A stretch of DNA of 64,000 bases from Watersipora subatra (lineage: Eukaryota; Bryozoa; Gymnolaemata; Cheilostomatida; Watersiporidae), in assembly GCF_963576615.1 (NCBI RefSeq), contig NC_088711.1, positions 35,576,121 through 35,640,120 of the forward strand. Direction: 5' to 3'. Position numbers and translations under genes: made by a program. Positions 47,801 to 54,079 of this stretch are shown here, piece by piece. Every line of letters starts with the position of its first letter. Within the stretch, counting starts at the first letter, position 1. Below the pieces are notes generated by a model that made no database searches, was not told where the DNA came from, and saw nothing but the letters and a program-made list of their open reading frames with translations.

Positions 47801-47931
47801 AATAACTTCTATAAACAGACTTTTCTGCAAGAAACAACCATCATATGTTAGGCCTAATCAAAGAGATAACACGCTGCCTACCTCCTGTAACGACCACCAC
47901 CAATGCGATGAAGCAACTGCACTCGCAGCTT
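26771..47931 (-). CDS. CPT2: Carnitine O-palmitoyltransferase 2, mitochondrial (14 of about 15 exons)
   Basis: Fourteen minus-strand exons (listed separately) join with every phase matching to 1899 bases: 632 codons and a stop. The enzyme moves the acyl group from carnitine to CoA on the matrix side of the inner membrane for beta-oxidation. Counting from the first residue of exon 2: a presequence-like basic start ([16 protein letters not shown]), the family opening DYLQRS and [12 protein letters not shown] (about 18-45), [16 protein letters not shown], catalytic His in FEHSWGDGV (about 357), [18 protein letters not shown], and carnitine-site STSTL (about 567-571). Human CPT2 is 658 residues, so only a short N-terminal exon is missing. 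Co-linearity with human CPT2, recalled from memory, is nearly gap-free. The introns are long and repeat-filled, and no frameshift or stop was found. CPT1 is excluded by the lack of its N-terminal membrane segments. Confidence 0.93.
27232..27690. repeat. 33 bp minisatellite derived from CPT2 exon 14/intron junction
   Basis: About 13 units. On the minus strand each holds the last 22 bases of exon 14 (variants) plus GTAAGTGACAT, so most units carry a copy of the 5' splice site (GTAAGT, GTAGGT or GTTAAGT forms). The first unit is the true exon end. Confidence 0.9.
27662..27850 (-). CDS. CPT2: CPT2 exon 14 (STS motif)
   Basis: 189 bases, acceptor CTTCAG, donor GTTG|GTAAGT. It codes [62 protein letters not shown]. 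Its last 22 bases plus the donor are the unit of the 33 bp minisatellite filling the following intron. Confidence 0.93.
27965..28310. repeat. 39 bp minisatellite, about 9 copies
   Basis: The unit contains AAGTACACTCCATGTAGTTA and TGGTTATATAGAATAGAG. It lies in CPT2 intron 13. Open minus-strand frames are by-products (39 is a multiple of three). Confidence 0.95.
28483..28702 (-). CDS. CPT2: CPT2 exon 13
   Basis: 220 bases, acceptor TTTCTAG, donor ACGG|GTAAGG. It codes [40 protein letters not shown] and on to LTKNAVT. The YES.ST..FKHGRTE motif is among the most conserved of carnitine acyltransferases. Confidence 0.95.
28918..29120. repeat. One-ended copy of the CAGTAGACGCTCC element
   Basis: It begins TA then CAGTAGGCGCTCCTATAATG, like the left end of the element at 48586, followed by related ATAAC-rich sequence. 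No matching right end was found. It sits in CPT2 intron 12. Confidence 0.45.
29860..30029 (-). CDS. CPT2: CPT2 exon 12
   Basis: 170 bases, acceptor TTGTAG, donor CAG|GTACTG. It codes [56 protein letters not shown]. It aligns with human [20 protein letters not shown] onward. Confidence 0.92.
30700..30890 (-). CDS. CPT2: CPT2 exon 11 (catalytic His)
   Basis: 191 bases, acceptor GTTACAG, donor ATCG|GTTAGG. It codes [20 protein letters not shown], then [20 protein letters not shown], with the active-site His in EHSWGDG, followed by a variable linker ([13 protein letters not shown]...). Confidence 0.95.
31177..31407 (+). repeat. Composite repeat with Helitron-type ends (family A)
   Basis: It starts TCTTTACTATAATAAGAGCC and ends CTAG (31404-31407) followed by T. 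A B-box-like stretch (GGGATTTGAGCCC) and an A-box-like stretch are readable on the minus strand side (31258-31325). It lies in CPT2 intron 10. Confidence 0.55.
32120..32660 (+). repeat. Helitron-derived repeat, 3' part
   Basis: The sequence matches the interior of 7043-8013 and 37812-38697 in reverse orientation (blocks TTAGCCATTACTTGCTAATT and TTTCAAATTTACATTTA). It ends with a degraded hairpin (ACCCAAGCAATGCCGGGC) at 32636. It lies in CPT2 intron 10. Confidence 0.5.
32827..32980 (+). repeat. Short family A composite repeat
   Basis: Starts TTTTACTATAATAAGAGCCG, ends CACGGCACTAG at 32980. The next base opens the 25 bp minisatellite. Confidence 0.5.
32975..33430. repeat. 25 bp minisatellite, about 18 copies
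   Basis: The unit is GCTAGTTAAATACACTAGTA followed by GTAGT. It begins exactly at the CACTAGT end of the preceding family A repeat, so it may have grown from that terminus. CPT2 intron 10. Confidence 0.95.
33790..34016. repeat. 45 bp minisatellite with internal inverted repeat, 5 copies
   Basis: Each unit carries CTAGCAGGAGTAC and GTACACCTGCTAG arms around TGTAT, so single strands could fold into a row of hairpins. Both strands are open for about 75 codons; not considered genes. Confidence 0.95.
34061..34677. mobile_element. TA-flanked inverted-repeat element (617 bp)
   Basis: Ends CCCTGCAGGATGAAATT and AATTTCATCCTGTAGGG, flanked by TA (34059-34060, 34678-34679). TTCGCGAATA-type motifs are near both ends. 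Similar in design to 17349-18870 (CCCT terminus, GCGAA motifs). No ORF. CPT2 intron 10. Confidence 0.7.
35030..35200 (-). repeat. Helitron-type repeat with tRNA-like region, 5' part
   Basis: The minus-strand 5' end at 35200 reads TCTTTATATATGTCTCAAAG. It is directly joined to the CTAGT terminus of the next repeat (35201). The tRNA-like segment on plus includes TAGCCTAATGGATTAG and GAGATCAAAT. Confidence 0.5.
35201..35700 (-). repeat. Helitron-derived repeat, 3' part
   Basis: CTAG at 35201-35204, then hairpin arms ACCCAAC/GCCCGGGT and the AATAAAAA block shared with 7043 and 37812. The upper boundary is unclear. CPT2 intron 10. Confidence 0.5.
35818..35864. repeat. 11 bp tandem repeat, four copies
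   Basis: TTCAAGACACC repeated four times. The open frame just beyond (35886-36242, minus; [20 protein letters not shown]...) has no firm identity. Confidence 0.85.
36447..36567 (-). CDS. CPT2: CPT2 exon 10
   Basis: 121 bases, acceptor CTTCAG, donor AG|GTAGGC. It codes [39 protein letters not shown]. It matches [20 protein letters not shown]. The usual HGDG before the next exon reads CNDS. Confidence 0.9.
36832..37080. repeat. Degenerate 30 bp tandem repeat
   Basis: About eight diverged units of the form TAATACAAATGCAATATAG with ATTATAACTT between. CPT2 intron 9. Confidence 0.75.
37168..37314 (-). CDS. CPT2: CPT2 exon 9
   Basis: 147 bases, acceptor TTGCAG, donor AATG|GTTTGT (weak). It codes [48 protein letters not shown]. 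LTxxNRDxWAxxRQxL is the family motif. Confidence 0.9.
37419..37482. repeat. 30 bp direct duplication
   Basis: TTACTGGCTGTTGTCAGTAG with GTCTGTTCAC occurs twice in a row. Confidence 0.9.
37545..37618 (+). tRNA. tRNA-Ile (anticodon TAT), probable
   Basis: 74 bases fold as a cloverleaf: acceptor GGCTGAT/ACTAGCC with one A-C mismatch, A box TAGCTAAGTTGG, anticodon stem TCAGT/ACTGG around loop CTTATAA (anticodon TAT), T arm GTGGG-TTCAAGC-CCCGT (B box GGTTCAAGCCC), discriminator A. A T-run (CTTTTT, about 37629) can end pol III transcription. The body resembles animal tRNA-Ile. It lies antisense in CPT2 intron 8. A tRNA-derived pseudogene is possible given the many tRNA-like repeats here. Confidence 0.65.
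37812..38697 (-). repeat. Non-autonomous Helitron (886 bp) with tRNA-like region
   Basis: The minus-strand 5' end is A then TCTATTTCTCAAAGTTG (38697). The 3' end has a clean hairpin ACCCGGC/GCCCGGGT with AGTACAG then CTAG (37812-37815) and T. On plus, 38540-38615 is tRNA-like: GGCTATGTGGTAGAGCG (A box) and GAGTTCAAATCC (B box). It lies in CPT2 intron 8. Confidence 0.65.
38945..39080. repeat. CA/CG alternating purine-pyrimidine tract
   Basis: CACACACGTGCGTGCACACACC-type sequence for about 135 bases (broken into short runs), a classic Z-DNA-forming composition. It is far richer in CpG than its surroundings. CPT2 intron 8. Confidence 0.85.
39636..39733 (-). CDS. CPT2: CPT2 exon 8
   Basis: 98 bases, acceptor TTTTAG, donor GATG|GTACGT. 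It codes [32 protein letters not shown]. It matches human [20 protein letters not shown]. Confidence 0.92.
39960..40131. repeat. 18 bp minisatellite, about 9 copies
   Basis: ACATCAGACAACAGGTTG repeated almost without change; open in several frames because 18 is a multiple of three. CPT2 intron 7. Confidence 0.95.
40308..40517. repeat. Composite repeat with tRNA-like boxes (family A)
   Basis: CTAG at 40308 to the reversed TCTTTACTGTAATAAGAGC at 40517. Plus strand: GTGGTGTAGTGGTGGTGCGC and GGGTTGGATTCAC in A- and B-box positions. CPT2 intron 7. Confidence 0.55.
40809..40913 (-). CDS. CPT2: CPT2 exon 7
   Basis: 105 bases, donor CG|GTGTGT. It codes [34 protein letters not shown]. The NAYPLDMSQ and LFNSTR.P motifs are conserved. 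The Gly of the usual WYGAY motif is Trp here and SQYFRLF is SQFPGLF, so this is the most diverged exon. Confidence 0.9.
41035..41300. repeat. 36 bp minisatellite, about 7 copies
   Basis: Unit of the form ATCTATGGATACAGATAGTA plus GAACACATCACCTATC with several variants. It lies in CPT2 intron 6, about 120 bases upstream (in gene sense) of exon 7. Confidence 0.9.
41678..41811 (-). CDS. CPT2: CPT2 exon 6
   Basis: 134 bases, phase 0 in and phase 2 out (AG|GTTAGT). It codes [20 protein letters not shown], then [24 protein letters not shown]. It aligns with human LTRATN...[22 protein letters not shown]. Confidence 0.92.
42162..43500 (-). mobile_element. hAT element remnant
   Basis: The low end is CAGGGGTGTTCAACCTTTT, a typical hAT terminal repeat. 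A decayed minus-strand transposase follows. The matching far end was not found. It sits in CPT2 intron 5. Confidence 0.6.
42660..43445 (-). pseudogene. hAT transposase fragment (ZBED5/GTF2IRD2-like type)
   Basis: The upper frame (43445-43206) reads [40 protein letters not shown]..., the conserved YY.EVRWLS.G..L region. The lower frame (43037-42666) has [26 protein letters not shown] and then the C-terminal dimerisation part ([20 protein letters not shown]), matching the hAT C-terminal motif. Frame breaks and missing N-terminus make it non-functional. Confidence 0.7.
43795..44828 (+). repeat. Helitron-derived repeat
   Basis: Starts ATATATTTCTCAAAGTTGG, the same 5' sequence as the 37812-38697 copy, here on plus. 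Blocks AATTAGCAAGTAACAGC and TTAGCCATTACTTACTG occur in opposite senses, suggesting two copies joined near 44.4 kb. The 3' hairpin is degraded (ACGCCGGCCATT). CPT2 intron 5. Confidence 0.45.
44829..45041 (+). repeat. Composite repeat (family A)
   Basis: TTTACTATAATAAAAGC start and CTAG (45038-45041) plus T end. The reversed B box appears as CGAGAATTGAACTCT. CPT2 intron 5. Confidence 0.5.
45123..45903. repeat. 39 bp minisatellite, 20 copies
   Basis: Unit CCACTACAGGCCACTAGACC plus TTATAGCAGACACTAACAC, nearly identical throughout. Variants (GCAGACACG, CCATTAG, TTATTGC) recur, pointing to block duplication. It ends about 275 bases from CPT2 exon 5. Confidence 0.95.
46178..46281 (-). CDS. CPT2: CPT2 exon 5
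   Basis: 104 bases; acceptor TCAAAG is unusual (A-rich) but the phase fits. It codes [20 protein letters not shown], then [14 protein letters not shown], the WFDMYL and NPF.AF motifs of the family. Confidence 0.9.
46427..46486 (-). CDS. CPT2: CPT2 exon 4
   Basis: 60 bases, acceptor TTGCAG, donor ACAG|GTGAGC, codes [19 protein letters not shown]. It matches the family stretch ending in HTSYISG. Confidence 0.92.
47002..47186 (-). CDS. CPT2: CPT2 exon 3
   Basis: 185 bases, phase 2 in and phase 1 out. It codes [40 protein letters not shown] and so on to GVGK. It aligns without gaps to the N-terminal domain of CPT2 (human [20 protein letters not shown]). Confidence 0.92.
47882..47931 (-). CDS. 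CPT2: CPT2 exon 2 (targeting sequence)
   Basis: Acceptor TTTTAG, donor AG|GTAGGC, phase 0 in and phase 2 out. It codes [16 protein letters not shown], basic and without acidic residues, as expected of a mitochondrial presequence. An in-frame stop just upstream means a further exon must supply the ATG. It is the least certain exon, but its phase fits. Confidence 0.65.
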
Positions 47932-48430
47932 CTAAAACAAGATAACACTTTTCCAAAATATTTGTACAAAATATATTCTCACAAATTTATGTAATTTTCT
48001 AGTGAAGCATTACAAGATTGTATTATGGTCTCAATGTTTCAATTGAATATAATTTTTTTTTAAACAAGCATCCTACACTAATGGTACGTGAAATCCTTGC
48101 TAAGTCATCTGTGATGACCACAAAAGCTGACTTCCTAGGACAGCTATATTAACTACTGGTGCTGACTTGCTAAAGCAGCTACACTAACCAACTGTGCCCA
48201 TGAGAAAGCATTCGTAAAGAGAAAATGTAAACCTTGCTCAAACCATGGCAAGCTTTATCAGCTTATCTAGTGAGTAAGAATGCATAGGTGATTCTTCTAT
48301 TGCAGTATGTGTTAAAACAAGTTTCATGGTAATCTTCAGTAATACCATATTAAGGAAATGGATTAAACCAATCATAGTACATAAGTATATGACACTGCAA
48401 TATACTGCATCAAATTTACTTCCTTATATA

Positions 48431-48529
48431 CCATAAAACCTCTATTTGATCGCCACCTTTGATAAAATGCCACTATAGGGAAAAGGTTGAAAAATACAGC
48501 GCCATGGCATTCAAATAAAGGTTTTATGG
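48431..48529. mobile_element. 99 bp MITE, short relative of 8499-10044
   Basis: CCATAAAACCTCTATTTGA and its complement TCAAATAAAGGTTTTATGG at the ends, TA on both sides. It keeps only the subterminal GTTGAAAAATAC and GCCACTATAG motifs of the longer copy. Confidence 0.75.
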
Positions 48530-48585
48530 TAACATCAGTAAAATTGAATGTCAACCTTCTGCCGCTCATGCAGTGCTAGCCGTTA

Positions 48586-49034
48586 CAGTAGACGCTCCTA
48601 GAATGTAAATAATCCGTTACAAGAACGTTTACGTTATAGAGAATTTATGTTATACAAACAGTAAAATACATGTAAATTTATCCGTCCAAAGCCAAGGTTA
48701 AAGGTTAAAAGGTTAAGATAAAAGACTCAGGATGACATTCAGCTTAGTAGCTGAATGTCATCCTGACAGTGACCTCTGTCACTGACACTCTAACACTTGT
48801 GCCAATTGACCAGTTGATAATATATGTAGGCTAATAGATATACTCCTATAAGGCATTTACTTTGTAATGTGGCATGATAAAAATGATACCCAACCAAATT
48901 TGATGAATTTCCCCCGACTTGACATTTTAGTTGTATAAAATGTTTTATGTAACACAAAAAAAAGCTTTACATAAATTCTTTACTTTAGGAGGAATTTATG
49001 CTATAGGTGATTTATGATATAGGAGCATCTACTG
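48586..49034. mobile_element. TA-flanked inverted-repeat element (449 bp)
   Basis: Ends CAGTAGACGCTCCTA and TAGGAGCATCTACTG, flanked by TA (48584-48585, 49035-49036). Inner inverted similarity continues (TTATAGAGAATTTATG / AATTCTTTA). Nested in it is a 20 bp perfect palindrome (ACATTCAGCTTAGTAGCTGA region, 48733-48765). Confidence 0.65.
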
Positions 49035-49194
49035 TATTTGAATAAAAATTGGAGTAATTTTTATTAGTAATAATGATAGAAAGAGTAATTTTTGTCTCCT
49101 TCATACTTGACTAAAGACTTAGGACTAGGCTCCTATGGGAACTATCGGTTCACTTACAGAGGGTATTAATAATACTTACCAACAGCTCCCCAAC

Positions 49195-52100
49195 AGAGAC
49201 ACACCTAGTCAGCATACTGGCACCTAATCCCAGCTAAGTACCTACAAAAGACCAGTGACATGAAAGCTATGCTATGCTGCAATTTGAAACAGAGACACAC
49301 CTAGTCAGCATACTGGCACCTAATCCCAGCTAAGTACCTACAAAAGAGCAGTGACATGAAAGCTATACTATGCTGCAATTTGAAACAGAGACACACCTAG
49401 TCAGCATACTGGCACCTAATCCCAGCTAAGTACCTACAAAAGACCAGTGACATGAAAGCTATACTATGCTGCAATTTGAAACAGAGACACACCTAGTCAG
49501 CATACTGGCACCTAATCCCAGCTAAGTACCTACAAAAGAGCAGTGACATGAAAGCTATACTATGCTGCAATTTGAAACAGAGACACACCTAGTCAGCATA
49601 CTGGCACCTAATCCCAGCTAAGTACCTACAAAAGAGCAGTGACATGAAAGCTATACTATGCTGCAATTTGAAACAGAGACACACCTAGTCAGCATACTGG
49701 CACCTAATCCCAGCTAAGTACCTACAAAAGACCAGTGACATGAAAGCTATGCTATGCTGCAATTTGAAACAGAGACACACCTAGTCAGCATACTGGCACC
49801 TAATCCCAGCTAAGTACCTACAAAAGACCAGTGACATGAAAGCTATGCTATGCTGCAATTTGAAACAGAGACACACCTAGTCAGCATACTGGCACCTAAT
49901 CCCAGCTAAGTACCTACAAAAGACCAGTGACATGAAAGCTATGCTATGCTGCAATTTGAAACAGAGACACACCTAGTCAGCATACTGGCACCTAATCCCA
50001 GCTAAGTACCTACAAAAGACCAGTGACATGAAAGCTATGCTATGCTGCAATTTGAAACAGAGACACACCTAGTCAGCATACTGGCACCTAATCCCAGCTA
50101 AGTACCTACAAAAGAGCAGTGACATGAAAGCTATACTATGCTGCAATTTGAAACAGAGACACACCTAGTCAGCATACTGGCACCTAATCCCAGCTAAGTA
50201 CCTACAAAAGACCAGTGACATGAAAGCTATGCTATGCTGCAATTTGAAACAGAGACACACCTAGTCAGCATACTGGCACCTAATCCCAGCTAAGTACCTA
50301 CAAAAGACCAGTGACATGAAAGCTATGCTATGCTGCAATTTGAAACAGAGACACACCTAGTCAGCATACTGGCACCTAATCCCAGCTAAGTACCTACAAA
50401 AGACCAGTGACATGAAAGCTATGCTATGCTGCAATTTGAAACAGAGACACACCTAGTCAGCATACTGGCACCTAATCCCAGCTAAGTACCTACAAAAGAG
50501 CAGTGACATGAAAGCTATACTATGCTGCAATTTGAAACAGAGACACACCTAGTCAGCATACTGGCACCTAATCCCAGCTAAGTACCTACAAAAGAGCAGT
50601 GACATGAAAGCTATACTATGCTGCAATTTGAAACAGAGACACACCTAGTCAGCATACTGGCACCTAATCCCAGCTAAGTACCTACAAAAGACCAGTGACA
50701 TGAAAGCTATACTATGCTGCAATTTGAAACAGAGACACACCTAGTCAGCATACTGGCACCTAATCCCAGCTAAGTACCTACAAAAGAGCAGTGACATGAA
50801 AGCTATACTATGCTGCAATTTGAAACAGAGACACACCTAGTCAGCATACTGGCACCTAACCCCAGCTAAGTACCTACAAAAGACCAGTGACATGAAAGCT
50901 ATGCTATGCTGCAATTTGAAACAGAGACACACCTAGTCAGCATACTGGCACCTAATCCCAGCTAAGTACCTACAAAAGACCAGTGACATGAAAGCTATGC
51001 TATGCTGCAATTTGAAACAGAGACACACCTAGTCAGCATACTGGCACCTAATCCCAGCTAAGTACCTACAAAAGACCAGTGACATGAAAGCTATGCTATG
51101 CTGCAATTTGAAACAGAGACACACCTAGTCAGCATACTGGCACCTAATCCCAGCTAAGTACCTACAAAAGAGCAGTGACATGAAAGCTATACTATGCTGC
51201 AATTTGAAACAGAGACACACCTAGTCAGCATACTGGCACCTAATCCCAGCTAAGTACCTACAAAAGACCAGTGACATGAAAGCTATGCTATGCTGCAATT
51301 TGAAACAGAGACACACCTAGTCAGCATACTGGCACCTAATCCCAGCTAAGTACCTACAAAAGAGCAGTGACATGAAAGCTATACTATGCTGCAATTTGAA
51401 ACAGAGACACACCTAGTCAGCATACTGGCACCTAATCCCAGCTAAGTACCTACAAAAGAGCAGTGACATGAAAGCTATACTATGCTGCAATTTGAAACAG
51501 AGACACACCTAGTCAGCATACTGGCACCTAATCCCAGCTAAGTACCTACAAAAGAGCAGTGACATGAAAGCTATACTATGCTGCAATTTGAAACAGAGAC
51601 ACACCTAGTCAGCATACTGGCACCTAATCCCAGCTAAGTACCTACAAAAGACCAGTGACATGAAAGCTATGCTATGCTGCAATTTGAAACAGAGACACAC
51701 CTAGTCAGCATACTGGCACCTAATCCCAGCTAAGTACCTACAAAAGAGCAGTGACATGAAAGCTATACTATGCTGCAATTTGAAACAGAGACACACCTAG
51801 TCAGCATACTGGCACCTAATCCCAGCTAAGTACCTACAAAAGAGCAGTGACATGAAAGCTATACTATGCTGCAATTTGAAACAGAGACACACCTAGTCAG
51901 CATACTGGCACCTAATCCCAGCTAAGTACCTACAAAAGAGCAGTGACATGAAAGCTATACTATGCTGCAATTTGAAACAGAGACACACCTAGTCAGCATA
52001 CTGGCACCTAATCCCAGCTAAGTACCTACAAAAGAGCAGTGACATGAAAGCTATACTATGCTGCAATTTGAAACAGAGACACACCTAGTCAGCATACTGG

Positions 52101-52265
52101 CACCTAATCCCAGCTAAGTACCTACAAAAGAGCAGTGACATGAAAGCTATACTATGCTGCAATTTGAAACAGAGACACACCTAGTCAGCATACTGGCACC
52201 TAATCCCAGCTAAGTACCTACAAAAGAGCAGTGACATGAAAGCTATACTATGCTGCAATTTGAAA
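49195..52265. repeat. 96 bp satellite-like array, about 32 copies
   Basis: Units are almost identical. Two linked variable sites define types: GACCAG...TATGC (type 1) and GAGCAG...TATAC (type 2), with two hybrid units (near 49.4 and 50.7 kb). Type 2 fills the right end. No ORF. It lies upstream of the known CPT2 exons, perhaps in its first intron. Confidence 0.97.
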
Positions 52266-52480
52266 TCTTCAACTGTTCGGTACAAGAATATCCGACTAGC
52301 ATTCATTAACAACAACATGTTAGTAATCTACCATCAATTGAAAGCCTGACACAGACTAATTTATATAAATGCATTTGGGATATTTTTAAGCTAAGTACAT
52401 TCAGCGAAATTCATTTGTTTTAGGATGTAATTTAATTTTTTACTTAAAACTGATCACCTTCTCTATGCTTTTTATAGTAT

Positions 52481-53195
52481 TGTGGAGGACCGGGACATAC
52501 ATGTATATCAATTACTGCACTTATATATCCTCACTAGCACTTGCCCGAACCTCCCGAACTTCCTTTATGTTATGTAATCGCATTCTTGAACTGCCTTTTT
52601 GTTATATAATCATACGATTATCCTGTACTAATCTTATTATATCTTGTACATCCTTTGTGCTATAAATAGATTGATGGGCGGAGCTAGACCATAGGCCCTG
52701 GCTATATAAGCCAGCGCAGTAAGTAGGCAAGGTGTGCTTGATACCACTCATACTTGTGAACACTTGTGTTGAAGCTATCATTAATAAAACTATTACATAC
52801 TCGTACGAACTGATTCTATTGACGCCTGCCTGGTTGGCTCACCGATTGCACAAGCAGGCTCATTGTAACCATCAGACGGAACTGCCAGGGTGACTCTAGA
52901 AGGCTAGGAGGCGATCCACGGCTTTGTCTAGACTCGATCGGGTGTGCCATGGCACAAGAGATCCAGTCCTAAGACCAGCCACTAGTGGATCCGGACTAGC
53001 CTGAGATAGAGATCCAGAAGGCAGGCCGAGGGTTTGGTTTCGGAGCAGGCCTGACTACTAGGTTCTTGTCTTGGACTGACTTGACCGCCACAGGCAAGTC
53101 AATCAGGCCTCGGACAAGGCCGGCCAGTAGCTCAGGTTGCGTCTCCCTTGTTAGGAAGTAAAGCTGACTCAGCTACCGGGGTCAGATCCTTTACA
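52481..53195 (+). mobile_element. Solo LTR of an LTR retrotransposon (715 bp)
   Basis: TGTGGAGGACC...CTTTACA, with 4 bp duplication GTAT on both sides (52477-52480 and 53196-53199). It has a TATA-like TATATAAG at 52703 and AATAAA at 52783. It is the same family as 20015-20790, opposite orientation. No primer-binding site or internal genes adjoin. Confidence 0.8.
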
Positions 53196-53199
53196 GTAT

Positions 53200-54075
53200 T
53201 ATGGAGTTGGTTCCAAAAAATGGCCTGTTGGAAATCTACCCTACGATGGCCTGCATGGGAAGAAGACTGTGGGGAATTTAGACAGAAATTTGAGAATCGA
53301 GTTTGATATATTGTGCGAGGGATGTAATTACAATAAAATTCATGATGGGCCAGAGGTATCATGCGGTACAAATATAGTAAACTGATAGGTAGTATGAATG
53401 ATGATTTGAAAAGAGGTTTAGTATGGGTGAGGCGGGGTTTTTTGTGAATGGTCCTTATCATGCGCTTTTGAAGTATTATTAAGTCCATAAGATAGAATTA
53501 ACCATAGAATTGTATAATAAAAGCAGAGATTTGTGGGGTAAATATTCAGATGTGCGGTAGAGTAAGCCTGATAAGGGTCTAAGTTGTTTCAGTAAACATT
53601 CGATGTGTTTTTTCCAAGTGAGATTAGAATCAATGAAAATACCTAAAAATTTAGTGTGATCTATCTGACAAATTGGTTTGTTGAAAATGAAAAAGGGATG
53701 AGTGTTACCTAAATGAACTTTATTTTGGGGGTTTTTAGTAACATGAAATTAGTCTTATTAACATTTAGGGTGAGTTTGATGGAAGTGCACCATTTTTAAT
53801 AGCAAGAAGTTCGTTGTTTAAACAATCTATTTGCTCGTTGATGTTACAGGATTCGAAAAAGAGATTAGTGTCATCTGCATAGAGCAAAGGTGTGAAAAGG
53901 TTGGTGACATGTGTTAAATCATTTATGTAAATTAAAAAAGAGTTGGACCAAGGATGGAACCTTGAGGCACACTACATGTTAAATCTAGTATAGAAGATAA
54001 ATTGTTACCAATAACAGTGTATTGTTTACATTTGGTTAGACAGCTTTTGATCCAGTTTATGGTGGTCTTTCAGGA
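53200..54075 (-). pseudogene. LINE reverse transcriptase remnant (Jockey/CR1-like)
   Basis: Minus strand: VPQGSILGPTLF (RT motif 4), a frame slip, IYINDLTHVTNLFTPLLYAD then DTNLFFES (catalytic YADD), then FLGIFIDSNLTWKKHIECLL and the thumb-like LIILQKRMIRTIHKKPRLTH. Several stops. It ends at the LTR insertion, and the 3' remainder is not seen beyond the LTR. Confidence 0.8.
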
Positions 54076-54079
54076 AAAT

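Noticed and set aside
48372..48569. MSGRRLTFNFTD... as CPT2 exon 1
   Set aside because: The donor would be GTTACC inside the 99 bp MITE border, and the peptide is not clearly a mitochondrial presequence; left as one candidate only.
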